Assembly: GCA_946188165.1 (NCBI GenBank)
Contig: CAMHTW010000010.1
Location: 1-64,000 of the forward strand
From: an uncultured Prevotella sp.
GTDB lineage: Bacteria; Bacteroidota; Bacteroidia; Bacteroidales; Bacteroidaceae
Length of the DNA stretch: 64,000 bases
Reading direction: 5' to 3'
Below, piece by piece: positions 36,765 to 48,100 of the stretch. A program made the translations under genes and the position numbers. Each line of letters opens with the position of its first letter. Positions within the stretch are counted from its first letter, which is position 1. The notes beneath the pieces are model-generated. The model was not told the origin of the DNA. It did not search any database and was given only the letters and a program-made list of their open reading frames with translations.

Positions 36765-37996
36765 AAAGACCAATGAGGCTAATGAGGCCAATAAGGCTAA
36801 TGGGGCTAATGGGGCCAATGAGGCTCATGGGACTCATAGGACTCATGGAGCTTATGGGGTGTAGCGGAGGTGAGGACGCCACAGGACAGACTCCAACGAC
36901 ACCGCCTACCCCGACGACACCTACGATAACGGAGACTGCCATCACTTTCAGCGGACAGCAAAGCGAAGAGCAGGCTGTAAGCCGAGGGGCCAATAGGGCT
37001 TATGGGCCTTATAGACGGGCGGCTGGCACCCCGCTGAGCGATGCAGGCGTAAGACAGTTCCACGTCTGGGGCTATAAGAACATGGACTACGAGGCTGATG
37101 CCTATGGCGGCACGCAGACGGTGTTCCCAGGCTATACCGTCAACTGGATTAGCGGCAGCGCCGCCACGACAACTACGAACAGCAACGGCTGGGAGTATGT
37201 GGCTCAGCAGACAACCGACGACGAACAAACCATCAAGTACTGGGACATGGGCGCCAAAGCCTATCGGTACTTTGCGGTAACAGGAGGGCTGAATGGGACC
37301 TATGGGGCCAATGGGGCTTATGGGGCCTATGAGTTCAGCATTGCGGCGGATGCCAGCAGTGAAGGGGCGAGGACGGCTACGCCGTACTTCAGCAAGCTGT
37401 GGTTCTCGACGGGAAATCTGGGCGCTTACCCCGACAAGCAGTTTGGCAAGCCCGTGACGCTGGAGTTCCTGAAGCCCTTCGCGCGCGTGCGATTCCTATA
37501 TAAATATTCCACCCCGCGCGAGGGATTTAAGATGACGGAACAAAAATTCCGTCCCACGGACGATGTGAGTGCCGCAGATGACGCTAAGGCGAAGATAGCC
37601 CGCAAGGGTACGGTGACTGTCCACTACCCCACTGAGGGAACTGCCACTAAGGAGTGGTACACAGTGGTAGTAGATAATGATAAGTCCACAAGGCTGGAGG
37701 CCTTTACTGAGGACTTCGACCCTGATAACGACACCAAAGTATATACCACCTGTGACAACGGCTGGTATTGGGTGTTGCCAATCATTTCGCAAGGCAGCTA
37801 TACGCTGACGGTGAAAGTAAATAACAACGATAGAGCTGTCACTGTGCCTGCGGAATATATGACTTGGCTGCCAGGCTACAGCTACACCTACATCTTCAAA
37901 GTCACCGAAGAAGGCGGTGTGGAGATTGGTTGGGTAGAGTATGCCATGACACCTTGGACTGAAATGACTGCCACCAAAACGGTATATAATTGGTAG
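36761..37996 (+). CDS. Fimbrillin-like lipoprotein
   Basis: Signal peptide with lipobox ELMGC, AITFSGQQSEEQAVSRGA, EYMTWLPGYSYTYIFKVTE shared with the other fimbrillins. Confidence 0.7.
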   Translation: MKRPMRLMRPIRLMGLMGPMRLMGLIGLMELMGCSGGEDATGQTPTTPPTPTTPTITETAITFSGQQSEEQAVSRGANRAYGPYRRAAGTPLSDAGVRQFHVWGYKNMDYEADAYGGTQTVFPGYTVNWISGSAATTTTNSNGWEYVAQQTTDDEQTIKYWDMGAKAYRYFAVTGGLNGTYGANGAYGAYEFSIAADASSEGARTATPYFSKLWFSTGNLGAYPDKQFGKPVTLEFLKPFARVRFLYKYSTPREGFKMTEQKFRPTDDVSAADDAKAKIARKGTVTVHYPTEGTATKEWYTVVVDNDKSTRLEAFTEDFDPDNDTKVYTTCDNGWYWVLPIISQGSYTLTVKVNNNDRAVTVPAEYMTWLPGYSYTYIFKVTEEGGVEIGWVEYAMTPWTEMTATKTVYNW

Positions 37997-38031
37997 GGAG
38001 ATAGTGATAATTGATAATTGAAAATTGAGAA

Positions 38032-39153
38032 TTGAAGATTGAAAAGACCATAGTAAGAATACTGGTACTCATGAGCCTGACGGTGCTCATGGGATGCTCT
38101 GCAGACTCTGAACCAGAGACGTCGGAGATGAAGACGGCTGCGGTGGAGGTGGTAAGCTTTGTCACGGGGTATGATGAGGCCTATGGGGCTAATGGGGCTC
38201 ATCGGGCCTGGGCGATTCCCTCGGGGTATGTGGCCTATGAGGACGGAGAGCAATCTATTGGCATTGCCTTTACGCAGAATGACGTAGAACCAAGGATTGG
38301 CAACTTTTTCAAGAGTGGAGACAAGTGGCGTACAGACTTGGAGAACATTGAAGCAGGAAGCTACCAGCTCTATGGCTATATTCCTCATCAGACAGCGATT
38401 AATTATAGTATTACGGACTATAATGGGGCTAATGGGTCCTATAGCACGGGGGCTATTATGACCCTGCAGAATGTACCCACTGTGATGCCTAACGACCTCT
38501 GCGTGGTCATTGGTGCTAAGCATGGTACAGATAAAGAGCACGATAGCGGGTTGCGGCAGGGTGACTTTAGTTTTACTGCTAAGCAAGGTACCGACAGCAA
38601 AGACTACGTCTTCCTGCTCTTCGACCACCTTTATGCCGCCCTGCGTGTGCAGATGAGGGTACAAGGCGACTATGCTACCCAGCGCACCATTAAGCTGAAG
38701 AAACTCCGCCTGCAGGCCAGTGTCGGTAATACGCCAACGACGAAAAAGACCAGTATCACCATTGCGTTGAATAAGACGACGGATGGTACCAACCCTATCA
38801 CTAATGTCATCTTCACACCTACGGGTACGGAAATTAGTGATGGTGTGATAGTAGAATCGAAAGATGGTATCGAGCTGACAACAGCCTTCCAACCATTCCA
38901 GAGTCATTTCATGCCTGCTGGTGTCACTAAACTGAATCTGATCAGCACGTATGATGTCTATGATAGAAAAGGCAATCTGATACGCCTGAACGATGAGGCT
39001 ATCAATACCATAGATATACAGGAGTTGTTTTCAGGACAGACCCAAGCGTTACGTGGACGTCGGTATACAATCAATATGACGATTAACCCGACGTACCTTT
39101 ATATGCTGTCGGAGCCAGACTTAGACAACCCTACTGTTACAATTGATAATTGA
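38032..39153 (+). CDS. Fimbrillin-like lipoprotein (TTG start likely)
   Basis: Lipobox TVLMGC, fimbrillin-like N- and C-terminal regions; no upstream ATG in frame near the start. Confidence 0.6.
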   Translation: MKIEKTIVRILVLMSLTVLMGCSADSEPETSEMKTAAVEVVSFVTGYDEAYGANGAHRAWAIPSGYVAYEDGEQSIGIAFTQNDVEPRIGNFFKSGDKWRTDLENIEAGSYQLYGYIPHQTAINYSITDYNGANGSYSTGAIMTLQNVPTVMPNDLCVVIGAKHGTDKEHDSGLRQGDFSFTAKQGTDSKDYVFLLFDHLYAALRVQMRVQGDYATQRTIKLKKLRLQASVGNTPTTKKTSITIALNKTTDGTNPITNVIFTPTGTEISDGVIVESKDGIELTTAFQPFQSHFMPAGVTKLNLISTYDVYDRKGNLIRLNDEAINTIDIQELFSGQTQALRGRRYTINMTINPTYLYMLSEPDLDNPTVTIDN

Positions 39154-39171
39154 CAATTGATAATTGACGAT

Positions 39172-42100
39172 ATGAGACGGATTATTACCATATTGAAAAA
39201 GGACATGAGGCCAATGGGGCTGATGAGGTTGATAGGCCTGACAGTGCTTATGAGCCTGATGGGCTTGTCGGTTCATGCCCAGATTAAGATTGGTGGTAAC
39301 GTATATGGTGGCGGAAACCATGCAGAGGTACGAGGAAGCACGAAGGTGACGGTGCTGAAGGGTGACATCGGTGCTGTGATGGATCCTGATGTAACGAAGC
39401 GCCAACTGGCAGATCCCAGCGGTAAGGTGTTCGGTGGTGCCCGTATGGCCAATGTAGGTGGCAGCTCATTCGTTCATATCGATGGTGAGAATGCCACCGG
39501 CTATATCCTTATTAATCAGGTATATGGCGGTAATGATATTGCCGGTACTATCGGCACAGCAGCAGCCGTAGGAGCAGAGATTCCTACGGAGCTGACGGAA
39601 ACCCAACCAGAAAGTGGGACTAATGAAAAGAAGAACAAGGTCGATAACACGTTCAACAGCTATGTGCGCATCAGCACGAAAGCAACTAATGAGCATTATA
39701 CTCAAAGCGAGATTGATGCTGCTTCAACAAACCCTGAGGCTGCTGCTTACGGAAAGACAACCAACGACGTGAAGCCCGATCCTTTGGCAAAGAAGGTTTA
39801 TATCGGACAGCTCTTCGGTGGCGGTAATGGTGACTTCACCTATACCGATGATGAGGGAAATCAGCTGAAAGATGGCGACGATTATATTATCAAACAAGGC
39901 GACACGATTATTGCCAGGAGTGCTACACCTTTCCAACTCCCCGAACTGGACAAGACCTATCTTGAAATCAAGGGCGGTTCTATCGTCTATGGCTATGGAG
40001 GTGGTAACAATGCCACGGTGAAACAGCAGAACATCATCCACATTGACAACCCCAGTGCGGTGGTGAACCATATTCTTGTGGATGCCAATGGCAATGAGGG
40101 TAATGATGAGACCTATACGACCTATGAGACTAATAAGAAAAATGGGGACGAAAATCCGCTTCCTTCGGGCTATACCGACCTGCTGACAACAGAACGTTTC
40201 AAGGAGATGGGTATCAACACCACTTTCTCATTCCCCAGTAGTGGTGCATACCAAATAGGCCGTTTCTTCGGTGGTAACAACAAGGCGGAGATGCATATCC
40301 GTCCTACGTGGAACCTGCTGGCGGGTAAGGTGCGTAACCTGTATAGCGGCGGTAACAAGGGCTCCATGACCTCTCCCGATGGTTTGCTCCTTGAAATCAA
40401 GGACTACTCCAGCCTTATTGTCGATAACCTCTTTGGCGGTTGTCGTATGGCAGATGTCATGCCAACGAACGACGATGGTGTCTATACGCCGTGTTTGAAC
40501 CTGCCGGGCTACCACTTCCCCCATCAGCTGTCTGCCCGTGTATTGGTAAAAGGTGGACATATCAATAATGTCTATGGTGGTAACGACGTGACAGGTACGG
40601 TCTATGGCGGTAATGCTGTCGATATCAATACTACCGTCTATGGCGACGTCTATGGTGGCGGTAATGGTGCTTATCCATACACAGACTCTCCATCACTTAA
40701 AGATGATCCCACCTATGGCGACTTCTGCTACTATGACGAAAACAGTCCCGGTGGTACTGAGGGCCTTAATGCCTTCCGTCCGAACGCCGAGCAGGTGTCT
40801 ATCCATCTGTTAGGTACTGAAGAGCACAAGACAGTCATCAAGGGTTCTGTGTTCGTCGGAGGAAACTGTGCATCGTTGGCTACCAAGATGAGTAATCCAT
40901 TGGTCGAGTTGAAGATAGGCTCATATGTTATTGCCGATAAGGTATTCCTTGGCAACAATGGTGAGAAGATGGTAGATGAGTCTATTCTTCAGCATTATGC
41001 CAATGTATATCCAGGAGCAGAAGGCTTCAGCTCATTTAATTTTAAAGAAGGCCCATCCACGTTTGCAGATTATATGGATGGTGTTGCCATGCCTTTGAAG
41101 CCCAGTCTCGTTTTCGATAATACTGCGAACGGCGATGCGGCCACATACATTGACAACACGAGTATGATAGGCTCGTTCTTCGGTGGTGGTAACAGAGGTA
41201 GTATGACCGTAGGCGGCAAGACGACTCTGAAGTTCGACAAAAAGCTGATTATCTTCGATAAGATTGTTGCCGGCTGTAACAACGCCAATGTAGCAGAAGG
41301 AACGTATAATGCTGCTTATGAAGGTGGTCTGTTAGGCGCTACCGACGAACGTGACAGCTACACCGAGGGTGGCAAGATTAAAGACCGCATAGAGTTGAAC
41401 CTCGACAACGTTCTTATAGAGCCTAAACGCTGGAACGACACCTTTACAGCAGTCCCCAATGGTACGACACTTACGGCAGGCAAGGAGTATTATGAGACCG
41501 ACCTGCACGAGACGAAGTTTATTGCTAACGGTACAGAGGTTTCCACCACAGCTAATCCATACTATGAATTGACGACTGTCGGATTGAGTCTGGAGTGGAA
41601 CACTGCCAAGTGGTCATTAGCCGAGAATGACTTTGTCAGTACCGGAACATCAAAGACCGGAAGCCCAAAGGACTGTGAAGATATCGACCGTCGTCTGCTC
41701 TGTGGTAACGTCTATGGCGGTTGCTACAATAGTGGTCATGTAAATGGTAATGTGGTTATCAACATCAACCAGAACTTGATGGATCGTGATGTCATCTTTG
41801 CCCAGGCTGCTGATAATGATCCATACAAGATCAGCGGTGAGCGCCGTACTGGTGTGCTGAAGGAAGCTCAGGGTGACGACGTGATGGCAACATCCTTGGC
41901 TGTTTACGGTGGCGGATTTGGTGCTGATACTGAGATATGGGGTAGCACCACCATCAACCACAATAATGGCTATGCCTTCCAGATGTATGGAGGTGGCGAG
42001 CAAGGTGTTGTCGGTAAGAAAAACAACGACGGTGAATACACCTATAACGCAGCCTACAGCACTACTGTCAATCTAAAAGGTATCAATGCCGGCTACTCGG

Positions 42101-45100
42101 AGAATGAGAGCGGCCTACCCATTCCTGAGTCAGAGTATATCTATGGTGGCGGTAACGAAGGCGATGTCCTCGGTGATTCTTATGTCTATCTGGGCAATGG
42201 TCGCATCTACGATGCTTTCGGAGGTGCTTCTAACGCCGACATTTATGGTGGTACGGAGGTACATATAGGATATAACGGTGGATTCCCGTGGATTCGTGAT
42301 AATGTCTATGGCGGTAACGACTTCGGTGGAACCGTTAGGGGTAACAGAAACCATTACACGGTAACGACACGAGAAGTCTTCGATCTAGAGTTGAAACGAT
42401 CCAGCACCTATGTGAAGTATATCCAGGGTCGTGTTGATTCTATCTTCGGCGGCAACTATGGTTACTATGACTATGCAGACCGTGTGTTCAAAGATTACAC
42501 AGACGGCAATGGTGCGCCATTGGATGGTTTCACCTTCCCGCATCTGAGCGACAACTCCTTCGTTCATTTCGTGCCAGAAGACCACTCCAGCAATCATGTG
42601 GGTTACATCTTTGGTGGCAGTGTTGGTTTCCCAGGTCATGAAAAGTTGTGTAACTCTATGCAGAAGGAAACCTATGTGCTTCTCGATGACACTAAGACCA
42701 AGAATGCCAACCGCTTTGCCAATGTTGATGTCTATGGTGGTGGTGCCTTCGCAGGTGTAGGAACAACGTTTGAAACCTTAGGTGCCGGACGTACCGCTGT
42801 TGACCTGTTTGCCGGTAGCTACCATAACATCTATGGAGGCTGTAATCAGGAGGGTCTGGTAGGTTACACCCGTGTCAACGTGCCTACAGAATCTACAGCC
42901 AAGGTGAATGCCCTCTTCGGTGGTGGCAAGGGATATGACATTGCACTGTTTAAAAAAGAGGCCACAAAACAGTTGGCAGCACGCTACTGCGACCACTATG
43001 TCACCTGTGTTGACTTTAAGAGTAAGAAAGCTATTGTAGAAGATGGCATCTATGGCGGTAATGAGAATTGTCGTATCGCGTGCGATACCTATATTAATAT
43101 AGAAGCACCTGTCATGCAGAGCAGCGGCTATCAGGCTACTGTCTATGGTGCTGGTTATGGTCGTAAGACGCTCTCTGGTCGCACCAACGTGTTTATGAAC
43201 AACGGTTCGAATGCCTATAAAGTGTTTGGCGGTGGCCGTGATGGTAATGCCTTCAACTTCGCTTCGATGTCAAAATGGCTCGCTAACCAATACGATTTAG
43301 CTGGAACTCCGACAGGAGAAATAGAAGGAAAACTGGTTGCCTATCGTGGCCTTTTGGAAGACTTTGGCACCTATTTGGCAGCAAATCCTCTTAGTCTGCC
43401 GACCAATATTGGTACATACCCCAACGCTGAAGGCGCATACACCGGTACCTATACCAATGATATTCTGACGAACGACAAGTACCACCAGACCAACGTCCAT
43501 ATTATGAATGGTGGTAATGTGAGCGGTTACGCCTACGGTGGTGGATATGGTATCAATGCCGTGGTATCAGGTTCTACCTTTATTGAGCTAAAGGGTGGTA
43601 ACGTGAATAAGGATGTCTATGGCGGTGGTGAAGGAGGTCCGGTATTTGACGAGTTCGGACTGGGAGGCTTTACTGCAACCACCAACGTCAATGTCGAAGG
43701 TGGTATGGCTCGTAACGTCTATGGTGGTGGTTACCTGGGATCAGTGGGTAAGCACCATAACACCGTTGAAGAAGAGCTCGTGGAAGCAGCCATCACCGAT
43801 ACAACGCCGGTTGACATCCCAGGCGTAGCCAACGTGACTATCGGTAAGTTGGATGGCACCAATTTCTATAACGGTGTTCCTGCCATCCAGCGTAATGCCT
43901 ACGGTGGTGGCGAGGGTGGTTCTGTCTATGGCACAAGCAACCTCACCATCAACAATGGTTATATCGGTTACCGCTATAAGAACACCTCAGCAACGGCAGT
44001 TCCTAACTACGAATATGTACCAGAACTGGACGACCAGACTCCTAACGCTATCGAGTTGGCAGGTAATGCCTTTGGTGGCGGTTATGTCATCAACAGCTTC
44101 GTAGACAACACCAATGTCACCATGTATGGCGGCACACTCCGTGGCAGCCTCTATGGTGGCGGTGAGCTCGGTCCTATCGGACGCGGCACGATGAAGTCTG
44201 GTGCCACTGGTGGCTTTACCAATGGTAATGCCCATATCTACAAGGGAGGAACGACTTATGTCAAGTTATATGATGGGCATGTACTTCGTAACGTCTTCGG
44301 AGGCGGTCGCGGTAAGGACAGCTGGGGCGGTGACGGTACGAAATACATGGATGCAGATTTGGTTGCAACGCTTGACCTCAAATCAAAGGGATTTGTCTTC
44401 GGAAAGACCGAGGTTGACATCTATGGCGGTGAGGTTGGTACTTCCGAGGGTGTTGCCCAGGGTTACGGAAACGTCTTTGGTGCCGGTGATGTCGGGTGCG
44501 TCTATAGTGCAACAGGTACCAAGTCCGGAGAAAGATATGTTAATAGCAAAGAAGGCTACTACTATGCTAATAATGAACTTACCGAGGACTGTAAGGTGCT
44601 TGTAGAGCCTTGGTGTAAGGCAAACTCTGACGTTAATATCAATGGTACTGACTATGCCGCAGGCAAATATGTTCCGACAGCTGCATTGAACTATTTGGGT
44701 AATAAGACTGCCAGTGCAGCAGAATGGACAGCTCTTGGTAAGACGGATGTCAACAAGGAAGGCATCATTATCCATAATGCCGTCTTTGCCGGTGGTAACA
44801 CCTCTCCTGGTTCTACCGAGGTGTTTGCCAATACCCCAACGGTATTCGGTAATGCCACAGCATCTATCCACGATGTCTACAACCGTGACCTTATCTCTAT
44901 TGGTAGAGGTCGTGTAGGTGGACTGTATGGTGATGGTAACCTGACGTTGGTCGATGGCTATCGTGAGTTGAACATTACCAACTATGGTACCGACTTCTAC
45001 CATATTAATCCAGAGATTACCTTGGAGCAGTATAATGCACTCCCAGTCCGCGAGGCTGCTTATTATGAAATTCGTTATAAGTGTCTGCAGCAATGTACAG

Positions 45101-48100
45101 ACAAGGATGGCAAGACCTACGCTGTCGGTGCAACTATCACTGCTGATGAGATGCTGACCGTCTTTGAAGGTGTGACAGTGGGAGAACCTGCTGTGCCCAT
45201 GATAGATGCTGATGATAAACCTTTGCCAGCATATTGGGAGGAGAACGGTGTCTGCTCACGCTATGCCGGTCGTCCTATGAATACCGTACAGCGTGCCGAC
45301 TTCTGCGGTGTCTTCGGTAGCCGCATGGTGATGCAGGGTGCACAAGACCGTGTGCCAGAGGTCGTGGACTATACTAACTACACCATCAACCGTGTTCGTG
45401 AGGTGTCACTGAATAAGAAGACATCAGTACGCTCTGATGATGCTAGTGATGCCAAGAACAAGGAACATGGCAACTACTTCGGTATCTACAGTGTCGTGAA
45501 CTACCTCGGTGCCCTCACGAGTGATGTAGACTTCCACACTGCAGTTCGTGTAACAGATAATACAGATGCAACGACCTATCAATGTGAAGCAAATGGGAAT
45601 AACTATGGAGTGGCTACCTATGAGGATTGGAAAAACCAGTTCCACGAGGATCGTAGACGTAATAATGGTACCTCGCACAACAAGGTAGCACTTGCTTCTG
45701 GTGTCTATCTGGAACTGACCTCAGAGAAGAGTACCGGCAAAGGACTCAATGAGAAAGACTGGGGCTATATCACTGGTGTTGTAGAACTCGACCTGATTAA
45801 CGTGCAGCCAGGTATGGGTGGTGGTTACGTCTATGCCAAGAACGAACATGGCGTACGTAGTCCTTCCGGAAAGACAAACACCATACTGACCAGCTTGAAC
45901 ACTGGAGCCGTTACAAACAAGATATTCACATACTCTACCGACGATTCTTCCAAGAAAGAATGGGAGACCTCCGGCAACTTCGTTCATAACACGAAGACCA
46001 TTATTGATGACTGCTATAATATCGGTAACAAGTATAAGGCACCCGATGCTGTTCCTGCGCACTACTGGTATATCAAGGGTGCTGTCTATGTCTATGACCA
46101 GTATATCTCTGCTTATACCGGTTCTCCGAATGCCTTCAGTGAGGAGGTTAGCATTCCATTAACCATCACCTCAGCTTCTCATGGCAAGTTGACTCTGATG
46201 GATGTGATGCCCAACCGCTATGCCTACTATTCTAATGGCGCTACGAAGAATAAACTTGGTGCAAATCAGAAGATAACCATCCGCGACAAGGAATACGGTC
46301 TCAACGACGCTATCACCTACTGGGATTACAGCCAGCTCACCGCAACAGAGAAGGCTATGTTCGTTGAAGAAACCTACACTGTCATTTCCGATTGTACTTA
46401 CGGAGATGGTGCAACGCCTGTCACATATAAGGCAGGAACCGTACTGTCGAAGGAAGAATATGAGACTTTGAGAACATACGCTCCTAAGAAGTATCTGGAA
46501 GAGGGTGATGAGGTACAGACGCCTTATGTACATCTCGTAACGAGAGACGAGGATGTTGACTTTGATTATGCTTTCCGTCCTTCCAACAATGTCAGCCACA
46601 ATACGGGTTATATCCTGACTTACAATATCAACAACCCGAACCAGTGGAACACCTGGTACACACCAAAGAGCGGAAGCTCATTGGAAGGAAAGAACCAAAC
46701 TGGCGGTGCAGACTACGAGGATGGTCCGACCTATACACCAATTGCCCCAGGCATGTATGGTCAGAATGACTATAAGGTTGGTAGCATCATCTCGCATGAA
46801 GACTATACTACATATACTAGTATTCCTGCTGCGTACATACCGAATAATGGAAAGAATCCAGGTGATGAGGGTTATGATGCCAGCAAGAAACAGGCCATCT
46901 TCAAGCCTGCCTATATCGTCACCGCTGAGCTTTTGGAAACCAAGAACAAGGATAATATTGACCAGCGTTTCCATAAAGGAGCTGTATTGGCTAAAGAGAA
47001 TTATACCGATGCTCAATGGTCAAGCATGAGTGGCAGCGTACAACAGGCTTATGTTGCTACAAGCACCGTTCAGATTAGTAACACCGAGGTTATCTATCGC
47101 AATACTTATCTGCCGAAATCTAAGTATGATGAACTCGTGAGTGCTCATTCTGATATAGCGACTACCATTCAACCTGCCTACTACTGTATTGAGGCTGGTA
47201 AGTATGGCGGCAACTACTATCAGACAGGCAATAACTACCGTGCTTTAGCAGCCTTTAGTGCTATGTCAGAAGATGACCGTAAGAAGTTCGATTATAACTA
47301 CGATGCCCTCGACCTGCTCATCGACCCGAACTACAGTAGGTCAGAAGGTGTGAAGTATCAGTATGACGGTAAGAATTATACCACAGAAGATGAGGCTCGC
47401 CAGAACATGGCTACCTACTCACTTCCTACGTCTATCGACTATAGTGCTACGTACAAGGGTTCTACGTCGTTTAAGTACATTGATGACAATAATCAGGAAC
47501 AGACCATCAAGACGGATGGAACCTCAGTACTTACAAGAAGCGAGTTTGAACGCCTGCCTAACGAGCAGTACTACTGGGCTCCGATTTCTGTGGGAGCAGC
47601 AGGTACATACTATGTGGTGAAGGAAACGATTGTGCTTGGCGATACCCCATACGCTGCCGGACAGGTCATCACGAGTGACACTTATAGTGGACTGAGTGAT
47701 ACGGATAAGTTAAAGGTGGAAACGCTGAACTTCGATGCTACAGGTACCTATTATTACTGTCGTGAGGGCTACACCATTAACAGCAGCTACTACACAGACA
47801 CAGAAAAGACTGGTGCTGTAACTGATATCCATAATACGAAACATACAACTGCTGTGCCTGCAGGTACTGTCATTAAGGCAGAGACTGATGATACTGTCTA
47901 TGGTTATGATAATGTCATCAACAAGCAGGCGAACTTCTCTATCCACGGATTGGCACCGACGGAGACCAGTACGCTGTACGTCACTCGTGGTTCAGACATC
48001 TTCGACCTCTCTGCTGAGAAGATTATCACGGTCATCTACCAGTACGACTATGTAGAGAGTGATATGGCTGGTCAGCACATCACACCGGTAAGCGAGCGCC

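Noticed and set aside
36806-37228. Minus-strand ORFs with PISPISLIGLI/SPIGPI-like repeats (36718-36993, 36806-37228, 35925-36407)
   Set aside because: They are the reverse complement of the 9-bp repeats and fimbrillin genes; no independent coding evidence.
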